From the NCBI GenBank assembly GCA_016271365.2, contig CM057458.1, positions 195,830,501 to 195,894,500 of the forward strand: DNA of 64,000 nt, given 5' to 3'. Under the pieces are notes generated by a model. That model saw only the letters and a list, made by a program, of their open reading frames with translations. It was not told the DNA's origin and made no database searches. This document shows positions 21,800 to 33,555 of the stretch, piece after piece. Each line of letters begins with the position of its first letter. Within the stretch, counting starts at the first letter, position 1. The stretch is from Neoceratodus forsteri (taxonomy: Eukaryota; Chordata; Ceratodontiformes; Ceratodontidae). The position numbers and the translations under genes were made by a program.

Positions 21800-23790
21800 G
21801 CACTAGCTGGTACATTGGCAGCGCCGTGAAGTGAGAATGTACTCTCTGAGGGCTGACTTGAAAGGTCCTAATTTGGAGATGGAGGAGACGTCAGAGGGGA
21901 GTTCATTGTACGAGACTGGGGCCCTGTGTGGGAATGACCTTTGGGCTAAGGAGGTTCTAACCCTCGGGATGGACCACACCTGTTGGTTGGCAGTGCGGGT
22001 GTTCACCAAGGCGTGGGAGGATAGGAGAGAGGCAGAAACCCCCAAGGTGGTAAGCCCCAGGTATATTTTCTTTGTGAGGAGTCACGTTTGATAAAATAGC
22101 CTTTCATCGAGGGTAAAGAGATTTGTCAGGGCATGTAAGGTACAGGTATTGGTACGCTTGTCTGCCCCGGTGAGGAGTCTGCATGCTTTGTTTATGGCAA
22201 GGTGGATTTTGTCAAGGGCTGTGTGGTCAGCAGCCGAGTAGATAGTGAGCCCATAATCGACTAGGGAGAGGACTGAGGAAGTGACAGCCAGATTAAGGGC
22301 TTCCGGAGGTAGGCAATCCTTGTGCCGATACAGTAGGCCTATACGGACATTTATGGCTGATGATAGAGTGTCAATGTGTGAATGGATGGAGAGGCTGGAA
22401 TCAAATGTAAGGCCCAAATATTTATATGTATGGACCTGTTCTAAAGGAAGGAGAGAGTGGGAGAGGACTGTTTGTTAGCTGTGCATTCTTGGCCTTATTT
22501 TGTCGATGGGCAAAGAGCATAGTCTTTGTCTTTTTTTACATTGACCACAAGTCTTTGAACACTGGTTCATAGACCAATCTGGTTAAATGTGTGTTGGAGG
22601 GAGGACTGCAATACTGTAGGATCTGGGTATGAGGCAAAAAGAACCACGTCGTCTGCATAGATTAGTAGGTTGCCGGAGCAGGAATTGGGCTAGGTGTTTA
22701 GGTAGATGCTGAATAATAGAGGGCAGAAGATGGAGCCCTGGGGAACCCCAGAGCAGACTGGCATGGTGGTTGAGAGGGTGTTGTTTATTTTGACACATTT
22801 TGATTTAGCTGTGAGGTAACTGGTAAACCAGGAGACGGATCCTTGGGACAGACCTACGTGGCAGAGTGTGCTTAAGAGTAAGGGGTGGGAGGCTATATCA
22901 AAGGCCTTTGACAGGTCAATGAAGACAGCTTCAGCTAGGTGTTTTCTATCCAGGGCAGAGTGAACAAAATTAGAGAACTCAGTGAGAGCCATAGTTGTAC
23001 TGTGCCCAGATCTGAAGCCATGCTGCAACCTGCAAAGTAGGTTATGAGCAAGTTAGTACTCAGTGAGTTGGGTGGCTATAATTTTTTCGAGGGCTTTCGA
23101 GAGTGGTGGGAGAATGGATATGGGACGGTAGCTATTGGGGGAGGTGCTGTCACCACTCTTCAGTATTGGGGTGACTGTGGCAGTCTTCCAGGCTGCTGGG
23201 AACTGCCCCAGACTTAGGGAGCGGTTAATGAGGTCAGTCAGTGGGGAGAGGACTGTATCTAGTACTAGATGCAAAGATTCTTTTGATATGAGAATCCTAC
23301 AATAGCAAGAGCCACTGAGTGCTTTCATGAGAAAAGGCCTTGCCTCATTCGTAGAGATCACCCTGAGATGGAAGGGGGGATGCTGGGTGGTTGGGGGCGG
23401 GGTTTCAGGAGTGGGGTCGAAGAAGTTATTTGGGAGTACTGCATTAAGGTCAGAGAATGATGAGTTGAGGCAGTTGGCGAGGGCCAGCGGGTCGGAGGTA
23501 GGGACATTGTTTACAGTTAGTGGGGGGCGGGGGCAGGATTTGCCATTGAGTTCTTTGATATTGTCCCAGAACAACCATCATTCCCCAGGAGGAGGCAAGG
23601 TCGTTTCTTAGTAGCCAATTTGTGGCCTGTTTAATGGCCCAATGCATCTATTACAAGCCGCTTTATAGGCTTCTCTGCCTGTCCACCTGTGTGCCGTACG
23701 ACTGGCTTTATGCCAGAGATCATCTCTGTGCTTTAGCTGTTGGAGTAGTGCAGGCGTGACCCAGGGGGCATTACGTTTCTTGGATTGCAC
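21800..23790 (-). pseudogene. L2-like LINE A reverse transcriptase and C-terminal domain
   Basis: From 5' to 3': SYRPISILPPLSKALEKI, MQHGFRSGHSTTMAL, VFIDLSKAFDIASH (first Asp), CSGVPQGSIFCPLLFSIYLN. A LIYADDVVLFA-like block near 22650-22690 has both catalytic Asp. VDYGLTIYSAADHTALDKI follows, then the C-terminal VWSIPRVRTSLAQRSF with SYNELP. Frame changes near 23050, 22690, 22420 and 22080. Confidence 0.85.
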
Positions 23791-23871
23791 TTTTGCTAGT
23801 GGGGCATAGATGTCACATGCTTTATTAAAAGAACAGTGAAATAATCGAGGGCTTCATCTATAGTAGGGGCC

Positions 23872-24689
23872 CTAGAGATGGGGGACCAGTCCCATTGAGT
23901 TAAGTATTTTCTTAGTTTTGTGAGGCCTCTGGGCCGGAGACGCCGCCGGGGCAATATAGTTTGGTTTGGATTTCTGCTGAAAACACGACCAGGAAAAGAG
24001 GATGGGTGAGTGATCGCTTATGGAGTCTGGAAGGACCACCAGGTCAGAGGTTCTGTGGGGACGGTTGGTGAGGAGGTCGTCAATCAGGGTGCTAGAGCTG
24101 TTAGTGGGGTTTACCCTGGTAGGTTGGCTGATCAGCTGGGTCAGGTCCAGTGCAGCGAAGGTGTCCTTGGCATGGGAAGCCGAACTGGCAAGCCAGTTCA
24201 CATTAAAGTCTCCAACTATGATGTGTTCTGTTTTGGGGGAGCCAGAGATGTAGTTAGCAAGGGATTGTGTAGCATGAGCTTGGTTTCTTGGGGGGACATA
24301 TGTGACAGTAAGAATTACAGGGGCTCTAGAGAGATCTGGAGTAAGTTTTAATGATAAGGCTTTGGCATAATGGTCTAATGGAGGTATTGGAAGGGCTTGG
24401 CATATCATGGAGTCACGGATGTACACAGCACACCCCCCATCATGTTTGCACATTCTGTCTGATCTGTGAAGGGTGAAGCCAGGGAGGGCAACCGAAGAGT
24501 TGGGTGTTTTTTGGAGAGCCAGGTTTCTGTCAGTGCTAGCACTTCTGGCTGATGTTTCAGTATCCAGCAATGGAGACCTGCTGTCTTTTTTGTTAAGCTG
24601 CAAATGTTCATTGCAGCTATTTTAAGCCCGTGGTGCTATAAGCTAGGGCTGGGCGAGATGGGGCCTGAGTTAGGATGAACATTTCCTGA
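23872..24689 (-). pseudogene. L2-like LINE A endonuclease with upstream 2A-like motif
   Basis: ISGNVHPNSGPIS at about 24692-24654 resembles the 2A ribosome-skipping motif (D-V/I-E-x-N-P-G-P), with the Asp changed to Asn and N-P-G-P changed to N-S-G-P. It follows a Leu/Ile/Val-rich stretch. Downstream endonuclease blocks: LALTETWLS, DGGCAVYIRDSM, VGDFNVNWLA, LIDDLLTNRPHR, DSISDHSPILFSW. Frame changes occur around 24600 and 24410. Confidence 0.75.
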
Positions 24690-25109
24690 AATTAGTAGGA
24701 TTAGGGCAAAGACTCTGAGGAGAGCAAACAATTGATGCCTTATTGTCAAGGATAGCTGACACCTAGTTATAGTGTGGGTAGTACAAGGGATGGCCAGGGT
24801 GATAAGTGTTGGCAGAGACAGGCATGTGATCCGCCATGGAGGTTGATGGTAGCACATGACTGCAGGGAGATGTGTGAAGGGGATACAAGAGAGGTAGTGG
24901 CAGTGTGGGTGGCAGTCGGTGGTGGTTCGTAGGGGTGGTACGTGTGAGGAGAAGAAGACCCATGAGGAGAGGGCTTAGGAGTCCGAGAAGTAGGATAGTA
25001 AGAGTGATCAGTAGGAGCCTGTGCTACAGTAATCTCTCTTATACTGCCACCTCTTATACTGTGGGCTGCAAATCCCTACTGCCTATTCAGCTATTTCTGT
25101 CTTCTCTAC

Positions 25110-26300
25110 TTGCACCTGGGCAACAACATAATGGTACCTTCAAAGCCACTAATCCTATCCCTTGTCGCTATCTTCCTTGTTAATAATGTCCATGCAAGGT
25201 GCATTGCCCCTAAAGCGCATCACTTAGCCCTCTCGGGATCCTCCCTGCCAGTGTTTCAAAATGCAAGTGTCATAAGCACGGAACCCTACTTGCCACTAAT
25301 CTACAAGCTCCCACTTCAAAGCTACAAAACTTGGACAACACCTCTATTCCTAACTGCTGTCCTGATCTGCTGCCACACGTTAGCATTGGTAATATATGGA
25401 CATAGGCGCACCTTGTTTCTACTGCCAGTGGCTCTGCTGCTACTTACCCTCTCGTGACTCATGACCACCCCCTTCTCCATTACTACTGCCCTCCCCATGT
25501 CTGAATATGACTTCCATTTCTCGAATCTCCTAATTCTAGCATCTGAAGGTTGCGTCCCTACCCTTCTACTAATCCCTAGGGGGATTATCTACCTAGTGGC
25601 TATATTTCTAAAGAAGCGTTTTTCTTGGACCCTATCTCTCCATCCTTTCATACATCACAGACTATGGTTTCTTATTCTCTTGGCTATACTAATTTCTGGT
25701 TAAGTAGAACTAAACCCAGGCCCCTTGACTGGCTACTCTCACTCGGCTGCATCGCTAAAAACAAGAAAAGGGCTATGTGTGGGGCATCACAATATTAGAA
25801 GCCTAGTGCATAACTTTACTGACCTGGAGGCTTGGGTGATGCTTTACAAACCAGACATACTCTGCTTATCAGAGACATGGCTTAAATCCTCCATTCCTGA
25901 CTCCTTGTGTTCCTTGCCAAACTATAGTCTACTATGGAAGGACAGGCTCTCATCCAAACAGGGAGGTGGTGTCGCCATCTTTTTCAAGGATCATTTAGAT
26001 CTCTCCATTGTCACTACTCTAGCCCTCTCCTGCTGTGACTCGCTGCATGCACTACTTACCCTGGAGGCAAAAAAACTACACACAGTGTGTGTGCATATAA
26101 CCCCCCTCAAAGTGGACAAACTGGCCTCGAAGATTTTCTTGACCAAACGTCCCAACTCATAGGTCATAATGAAGTGCTCATTTTAGGGGACATTAATCTA
26201 AACTGGCTGGGGGAAGAATCAAAGCACCCTTCTCTCCTTAGTCCAAGGATACCTTCTGCACTAACTTATAACCAAACCTACAAGGGTCACTCCACATGCT
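25110..26300 (+). pseudogene. L2-like LINE B N-terminal region, 2A-like motif and endonuclease
   Basis: One frame runs from ATG 25110 to 26162 with just two stops: TGA at 25455-25457 and TAA at 25701-25703. The start MVPSKPLILSLVAIFLVNN looks like a signal sequence. Further hydrophobic runs (LFLLPVALLLLTLS and LWFLILLAILISG) follow. The second stop sits exactly at the position of the 2A Asp: ISG-stop-VELNPGP. After it come VGHHNIRSLVHNFTDLEAW, DILCLSETWLKSS and QGGGVAIFFKDHL, the endonuclease start. At about 26160 the frame shifts to ILGDINLNWLG. Established for several LINEs: a 2A-like peptide separates the N-terminal part from the endonuclease/RT polyprotein. Confidence 0.7.
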
Positions 26301-26689
26301 AACTCCAGCACTCAAATCGACTGGGTATTAACAAATCATCCTGAGCATACCCATGTTGTAGGCACCTTAGCTGATGTGATAACTGATCACTCCCCTGTTT
26401 TCGGTATCTGGAGCCCGGCAGTTTCTCCTCCTCCTCCACTGCTGCGTTACAATACCTTTAAAAATTATGCAAACCTTGACAAAACCAAGTTTCTTTTGGA
26501 TGCTTCACTCATTGACTGATCCAGTTTGTATCAAGCAAATGATGCTCAGTCTGCTCTTAGAACCTTCCTTAGTTATTTTAGCACTCTCCAGGATACGCCT
26601 ACCCCCTTTATCACTTGTCACGTTAAGGGAAGCAGACGAAGTGGCTAAAAAAGACCTGCTTGCGATGCTCAGAAAGAGGGACAAGATGG

Positions 26690-27430
26690 GCAGGCCGACG
26701 CCACCTTAGAAGCCTCTAAGGTGGACGTCACGGAGCGGTCATTACCTACAACACAGAGACTCCCGAAGACACGGTGGATGAGGAGCCCTTGTCCCGGTGC
26801 TTTTCCTTGTCTTTTTTCTTTCGATGGCCTTCTGGGGAAGTGGACGCCTGCCGGAGCTTTTTCACCTCTTTTTCCATGGAGCTCATTTTCTTTTTTAAAA
26901 CATGGGCCTCCAGGGACTGCTGCCGCCGTCTTCGGGTGGCCGCGCTGAACTTGAGGCAGTGCTGGCACTTCTCCACCAGATGGTCGGGGCTTAGGCAAAA
27001 GAGGCACAGGGAATGGCCTTCCTTGTGCAGAAGTTGGGCGCCGCACAAGTCGGACTTGTTCTTGTGCTCGGAGGGTGTAGGGGACAACATACACCAACGA
27101 ATACCCGACAATGGATATAAAAAAAAAAAAAATAGAAAAATACTTGGTCAAAACTACCAATGATAGAGGTTGATGAGCTATGAACTTTACCGTGAGGTGC
27201 TGGCATGAGCTAACAGCGGGAAAGAACTGGAAGGCGGGCGTGAGGGACCGCGCTTTTATACCGACGTCTCCTGACGCCAGTCACCTGACGTGGAGGTGGT
27301 CCCTCGCCAGAGACTGCTAGCTAGAAATTTTTCCATGGGGTTCTGGCGCCTGCCGGCTTCAGTCCTATTTGTAATTACCTACTGCAAGAGCCTCTCTCGA
27401 AGATCTACTGTTACAGTAAGTTCTTATGTA
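26690..27430 (-). pseudogene. DIRS-like gag N-terminal fragment
   Basis: On the minus strand: LCLFCLSPDHLVEKCQHC, a Cys/His cluster, then KFSAATRRRRQQS and a Lys/Glu-rich helix (MEKEVKKLRQA). This is the beginning of a DIRS-type gag. The upstream part (27160-27430) probably holds the leader and the terminal repeat: it contains a palindromic GTTACAGTAAGTTCTTATG then TAAC stretch. It is embedded in L2-like LINE B. Confidence 0.6.
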
Positions 27431-27960
27431 ACTGTACTTTGTTCTCTAACCCCCTCAGCTAGGCTGGTCATTGCATGGGGTATCCTGCTTCCTTCCCTGA
27501 CCTGTAGGGTACTGACCTACGCTGTCATGCAAAAGTGTACACTACGTAGATGGGACCTTGCTTATAACAAGATTTGTTGATATGCCTCTTCATCGACGTG
27601 GCTAAAGCACTATTGCCAGCTTTATTCTGACCTAGGCTGGCTATCACCCTCTGCAGTCAGACTACACTCCCTTGGCTCTCTGATTGATAGTATCATGAGG
27701 TCCCAAACTCCTGTAGCGCTCGCTGCCTTACTGCTTCCCCAGTCATCCCCATATGGCCTACGCTCAGTTAAGAAATCCCTTCTTCATGTCCCAAGATGTA
27801 AAACCTCAAAAGGCTCTAGTGTCTTCTCCCTTTTTGCCCCAAATTACTGGAACACTCTGCCTCCTGCTGTCCGTCAGTCTCCATTACATGCCACTTTCAA
27901 AAATGACCTCCGCAAATTCTTATCCTTCTCTCATGTTTGCTCTTGCTTTAAACCACCATA
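27430..27960 (+). pseudogene. L2-like LINE B C-terminal domain
   Basis: LHSLGSLIDSIM, PYGLRSVKKSLLHVPRC, SVFSLFAPNYWNTLPP, TFKNDLRKFL: the conserved tail of L2/CR1-type ORF2 proteins, in two frames. Confidence 0.7.
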
Positions 27961-28289
27961 ATTTGGCTTCTCTCAGCTCATTCCTCCTTTTCTCCCTACT
28001 AAACCTATTCTTGGTTCTCACTTGTGCTTCTATCAGCCCTCTCCTGCCTAATCCTCTAGCTAAAGGCCACCTCCTTGCTAGGGTAGTGACTAATTGCAGT
28101 CCTGCACTCAGAGCTATCTTATCCCTCTCACCACTACCATTGCCTCTTTGTGTGCCACACACTTATATCTTTATTGCGTTATTAATATTCCTTCCTGCTT
28201 GTGATTTATTTGTGTCTTTCTGTTGAAATGTTTCTCAATTATGTGTACCCCTTCTAAACATACTGTATTAAAAAAAATTTTTTTGGGTA

Positions 28290-29287
28290 TCAATTTAATC
28301 ATTACGTTGAAAATTCCTTGTTCTTGTGTAGACTATCCATCTATGTAACTTGTTTTCAATTGATTATCTTACCCTGTCTCTGTTACTTTTGTTATGCTGT
28401 ATTTGACCTTGTATTCTCCCGGATCGTGCTTGAAAATAGTCATATCTTGGCTATTGCACCCACCTGGTAAACAACAACTTACTACATAAATATCAGGGGC
28501 CTTGCATGGAAGCGGTGCCGTAACTAGGGGGTGCAGCAGTGGCGAATGTCGACACGTTAGTGCCGAGACGTCCTTGCATGTCCATGCACCAGGGGGAACC
28601 ATACTCAGAACTACCCTGGAGGACCAGGGAGGCAACGAATGCTCCTGGAGCCTAGCCCACATCCCCAACGCAGGACCATCCCACCACCAGCTCTCCCAAG
28701 CCCCTCAACCAGGAACGTCCCTCTAATTGCAGAAAGGCTGCCTGGTAGCTGGGGCCCTGGGGGGTGATCCAGAGGGCTGAAAGGTCCTTGGAAGGGGGTG
28801 CTCAGTAATCTCGCTCCCAGAGTAGGGGGGTCTCATGCGGGTCGTAGAGGCGACAGCTGAGTGGGCACTTCTGAGAGATGTCCTGGTCCACTGGAGCAAG
28901 TAAAAATAATCTACAAAAAAAAAATGACAGGATCAACCAGATAAGTTTTTTTTAATGACTTTAAAAAGGCAGGATCAACCAGATGTCAGAGCCGCGTGTG
29001 TGCAGGGAGTAGGGAGAGTGCTGCGCCATCGAAAATAGAATACTTTCACTTTCACTAGGATGACGTATAAGAACGTGGAGATATGAGATATAGGAACATG
29101 GAGGTATCACTATGATGTATAGGAACATGGAGATATCACTGATATCTCCACTGCCTGCCCCGAATAGTACTTATCTGTCTAGATGTCCTAAAACATATGT
29201 TGTATAAATGTATATATACAGTATATATAGGGGATAAGACATGAACTGAGTGACCACAAGTGAGATATCTTGATGTCATTGGCCTCT
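28290..29287. other. Unassigned stretch with small direct repeats
   Basis: CAGGATCAACCAGAT occurs at 28928-28942 and 28970-28984. A tandem of TATAGGAACATGGAG-like units lies at about 29060-29150. No gene recognised. Confidence 0.5.
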
Positions 29288-29766
29288 CTTTTTTTTTGCA
29301 CTTGCCCGGCTCCCACTGCTTCAGAGAAGGCCTCGTACCTCCTCCTACTCCGTCCACCAGTGCATCCCTCTAGGCAGCCCCTGCCCCAGCTTCATCTTGC
29401 TCGGGGCAGGGGGGGTATATGGATCCCCTTTTTTCTCCCTCACCCCTGGAGGGCTGGTGCAGAGGAAGTATGTCCAGGCAGATGGCGTGCAGATGCACGT
29501 CCTTGCCAAGCACCCACAGCATCCTCCCTTCCCGGCTCGAATAGCTGCTGCCCTTTAAAAGCCGATGTTTCCACGGCCCGGGAGGCGTCCGGTGCTCAGG
29601 GCACCCCCGATAACCCACCTCAGGAGGAGGAGAGCATCCGTTGGAACGCTCAATCCTGCATCCCCCTGCCGATCCCCAGCAACCCGAGTCCGTTCCCGAA
29701 CCCGGGTCACCAGCGTAGCTCGAGGTGTGGCATCCAGCGCCTCAACCCTCAGTGCCACCAGGCCAG
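29288..29766 (-). mobile_element. tRNA-derived SINE, copy 1
   Basis: The head (right end) reads on the minus strand GGCACTGAGGGTTGAGGCGC (box A region), then GGGTTCGGGAACG (box B-like). The T-run at 29288-29297 is the tail. TGGCCTCT (29280-29287) and TGACCTCT (29767-29774) flank it, an 8-bp near-duplication. Same family as copies at 35165, 55502, 57109 and 58298. Confidence 0.7.
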
Positions 29767-29774
29767 TGACCTCT

Positions 29775-30829
29775 GTCTTGAAGATAAGTATATCATCTGC
29801 AGTCAGGTCATGTCATGTTCAGTTTATACAACATATGTTTCTAACAGGGTATGTTAAGTGCAGAAGATAATGAGTGGCAGCCTTTAAAATGTAGTTCAGC
29901 TTTTAAACCCTTTTTTAAAACCCTTTTGCAGCATATACTGCACAGATTTTGTAAAATAAACATTGAGTACTTACTGTTTTATTGTATCCTTTTGCCAGCT
30001 TGTCCTCTACCTGTTTTTGTAAACCAGTATGAGCACCTTCTCCCAGACTGCCGCCACACATGTTGCTCAACTTTTTGCACTGTTAGGTGTTTTAAAATAC
30101 AGGAATTGTTTTGCACACACAGTCAGTCATTTTTGTTTTGGATTGACAGCATTTGTCTGAGACTACAAGAGTGCTCTGAGTACGAGAGCAGTCAGACTAA
30201 AAGAGTGTTTGGACCGCAGACTGCTTTGCCTGGCCAGTGCCTCTCCTGATTGAGGTTTTAGACGGTTACTTTTTTATTGTTTTCTAGCAAAGACAGAGGT
30301 GGTCCTGTGCATGTTGGATGGCTACATTTGTTTTAGTTTGTTGTATTTCAATTTGTAAGAGAATGCTTGGGCCACTCTCTCTCCTGTTGTTGTGTGGCAC
30401 GCTGGAATGATTGCGTCATCACATCAAAGGATGCACACAGAGTTCAGGCCCTTTTTTTAATGAATAAAGATGGAATAAATGTAGTAAATGGAGGCATAAT
30501 TGTTTAGTATGTTGACTGGAAAATGTAGTGTAAAGTAAAGAACAGTTTCAGGTAGTAGCCTGAAATGGAGGTCTGTTGTATGAATTGCAGCTGATCAGTG
30601 TGAGTGCTGAATTGGTGTGTCAGCTGTGGTGAGAATGTTGAAGAGAATGACATAGGCAGAAACAGTAGATAACAGGATAACATACTGGTACTAACACAGT
30701 CTCCCTTTTCCTTTCAATCCTGCTGTAGAGGCTGCATCTCCATGGGAGCTTTCCATGTCATCGCCGTTACTTGACGCTGTATTACTTCATTTAATGCTGT
30801 GTCACCATTTTTCTCTTTCTCTGTCCCTA
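29775..30829. other. Unassigned stretch
   Basis: AT-rich, with no coding signal or repeat family that I can name. Confidence 0.5.
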
Positions 30830-33264
30830 GTATGGTGTTGAGTGCCTTTTTTCACTGGTTTTATTGTTTTGCGTGAAGAAGAAGAGTCATATCTGGTCCG
30901 GGGCCTAAAAAGAAGCCTGGTAAAGGAACAGATCTTCACCCCCATGTGTCGGTGCCCCTGTAGAAAGAACATGTCAGTTTGAGACCACCATGACCTGTGT
31001 TCGACCTGTCTGGGTCCAGACCATGACATGGATTGTTGTGACACCTGCTTCAGTATGGACTACTGCACCCTCGAGCTTCGGGCGATGAGGTGGGGGTGGC
31101 GGTGAGAGGCCGACATCACACTTGGGACTCCAGAGTCAGGTCCGTGGGCTCTTCCCCTGAGCCTCTCCCTGGTACTGTACATACTGAGACAGACCAGGCC
31201 TTCATTAATCTTTGTCTCACCGAGACAGAGGGCCTTGGGGGAGGGAGCTGTGGGACAGCTGGCCTCCTCTGGGTGGGCCAGTTGCTCACCTCTCCCAATC
31301 CGGTACCCTCTCGGGGGCCCAGATACCCCCAGTGGTGGCATCGCAGTTATATGCTGGATCTGCACCGGCGGGTCCCTTGGTGCCGTGGACTGGTACCGGT
31401 GAGCGGGGTGGTGCTGGATGCACGGCTGGGTCCCCTCCTGCTGCTGTTCATGGCACTGGTAGAGGAAGGGTCCCTGGGGTAACTCAGTTGAAGATTTCCC
31501 TGATGTAATCCTCCGACCTGGAGGCTAGTAATCGGAATGATCCCAACTGACTTCCTGACTCCGGCGAGCATGGGGACTTTTCTGGGCCTAGTTCTAGGCC
31601 TTCAGCTTAGGGAAAGGGGAAATTGTTTAACCAGGAAAGGCGCTCTAAGCCAAACCTTGTTTCCAGGTGCAAGTTGGGAGCTCCATGTCTGCAGTTAGGC
31701 CTTCTCCAAGGGGCAGAGCCCTTTCTGGTGAGGCTGGGGTTGGGAGGTCCTGGTTGGCTCCGTGACAGGAGTGGCTGGGCTTGCTGGTAGGAGTTGTAGT
31801 GTCGACTCAGGTCTTTTCTCCCCTCTGGAACCATCTGTGCCTGTGGTAGGTGGGGAAAGGGCATGCCCTGTGGGACCTGTATGGTTTTTGACTTCCAAAC
31901 CAGGGGGTTCCCCTCAAGGGCACCACCTTGACCACTCCTCTACAGTTGGGCATTCCTGGGAGATCAAGTTGCACAGATCCCTCCCTCAGGAGAGGTCCCC
32001 TGTACACTCTCGCTGCCGTGGCAGAGGACCTGGCCTAGTCCGTCACAGCCCTCCTCCTCTACCTTTTCCACCCACTCTCCTAGGCATTTCTGGCCCTTCG
32101 GGGCCCCTGACCTGGAAACAGTTGAGGGCTTTGGCGAGTACTTTCCCTGTCTTCCTGAGGGTGCTGGACTTGGCCATCTTTCGGCCTAAACCCCAAGCAC
32201 TGCTGTTCTCTCAGTCCAGCTCCTCTTCATCCTAGTCTTTCCTCTTCTGAGGAAGAGAATATTTCTGTCCATCTCTCCTCTTATGCTAATTACACCTCTT
32301 ATCAGCGATTCCTTGTGGGGATGCTGCAGGAGCTGCACTTGTCCCACTTTTCAGGATGCAGTCCTGCCTGATTGTCACTGTCCTTCCTTGGGGAGTACAG
32401 TTCTGACTCTGTGGTCATTGTTCCGTGGCCTCAGCCATTTATGGAGGCATTGCAGAACATGGCTCCATCCCTCTGCTCCCTCTCCAGCCCCGAGGGGCTG
32501 CCAGCACAGGTGTAGTGCACCACAAGGGTCTCTAGGAGCCATGCCTCACCCCACGTTTCGGGTCCAGCTCTTGGACACCCCTTCTGGGTATAGTCTTCCA
32601 GAGTATGACTATCCCCGAGTCAGAATCGGCTGAGTTTGACCTTTGGAGTTGTAGAGTTTTCTATAGTTCCTATGGTCCTTGCCAGACTGTAACCAGGCAA
32701 GCCATTCACCTTTCTGCCCAGGGTCTGGAGCTGGCGAGACAACAAGCGAGGTGTCCTATGACACCAATGAGGTAGCTTCCAGACTGATAGGAACTGCGGT
32801 CTGTATTAGGCAGACTGCATGGCTTCACCTAGCCAGGTTATCACCCTTGGCCTGGTGCAAGGAGTGCTTACCTCATGATACCAGGGGTCCATTTCTTCTC
32901 CCGCAGGGTCAGGCGAGAGCTTTCGGGGCGCCTTCCTGCTCCCACTATCTGAGCAGCTCATATCAGTGCACACTATGGGGTGCTTCAAGAGGGGGTGGGA
33001 CACATTCAAGGGGAAAGTACATATTGGGGGGAAGGAAGAGTTAATGGGAGGGGGCAGCTGCAGTCTATAGACCACATGGCTTGTATCAGCTGGCAATTTC
33101 GTATGTTCACTCTGCAGGAGCCTTCGCCTGCCCCTGACCAGTCTTGGGCCTCGCTAGACCTGTGAGTGGCCCCTGCCTCCCACAGTAGGCTGAGGGAACT
33201 ACCCTTTCCCGTAGGGTTTGCCAGCACCACCTTTGGTGGTGGCTTGGCACTCTGAGCCACCAGC
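30830..33264 (+). pseudogene. DIRS-like gag, decayed
   Basis: Near 30990-31070, CSTCLGPDHDMDCCDTC is the gag Cys/His cluster. Near 32550-32640 there is a TIPESESAEFD-like acidic block. At 32745-32850, SYDTNEVASRL then CIRQTAWLHLARLSPLAW matches the gag C-terminal pattern ('YDT..VASR......RR.AWLR..GL'). No RT follows. Many frameshifts. Assignment rests on the pattern similarity to the other gag remnants here. Confidence 0.5.
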
Positions 33265-33353
33265 GATGAATGGTGAAGATTGATTCTTGGAAGATAAGAA
33301 AATTATGTACTCGGTGTAATTCTTGATCTTCCAGAATATCTTTACCATTCATC
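33265..33353. repeat. Hairpin at end of DIRS-like gag
   Basis: GATGAATGGTGAAGATTG at 33265 pairs with CTTTACCATTCATC ending at 33353. Arms are about 30 bp with a loop of about 30 bp. It may be part of a terminal repeat. Confidence 0.55.
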
Positions 33354-33555
33354 ACTGCTACCTGCCCACCTTCCCCTACAATGGCCAAGTTTCTGGGTAG
33401 CCTCTCTTCCCTTACCTTCTGTCTTCCCCTTTAAAAAAAAAGAAAGAAAAAGTGGGTGAGTAGTCATCAGTGGGTAAACTCTGAGAACTTTGCCCCCAAA
33501 ATGTGTTGTTTGCAGACCCTTTGTTGTTCCTTTTTTTTTTTGGTAAGGGAAGTAA

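Larger units (their letters stand above)
21430..25030 (-). mobile_element. L2-like LINE A, near full length
   Basis: On the minus strand: upstream hydrophobic region and 2A-like motif (24660-24689), endonuclease (24611-23872), RT (23574-22560) and C-terminal domain (22420-21800). The 3' end is CTTTGTAAATGAGTCCCTGA...CTCAAAGG with a TATTTATTTATTTTA tail at 21430-21470. The same 3' signature occurs at 33560-33620. It lies head to head with L2-like LINE B at about 25030. Frameshifts occur throughout. Confidence 0.85.
25030..28285 (+). mobile_element. L2-like LINE B, RT replaced by a DIRS fragment
   Basis: Runs opposite to L2-like LINE A. Coding order: hydrophobic N-terminal region (25110-25690), 2A-like motif (25695-25724), endonuclease (25725-26640), then a DIRS-like fragment (about 26690-27430) where RT should be. 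The L2 C-terminal domain YGLRSVKKSLLHVPR, NYWNTLPPAVRQSPL lies at 27750-27960. The RT is missing altogether, so the element was deleted or rearranged. Confidence 0.75.

Noticed and set aside
27390..27440. Palindromic TTACAGTAAG...TTATGTAAC as a possible recombination site
   Set aside because: No second copy or core duplication visible, so a DIRS terminal-repeat identity is only a guess.
29270..29870. 195-codon plus-strand frame and others
   Set aside because: They lie antisense across a tRNA-derived SINE and its flank; no protein signature.
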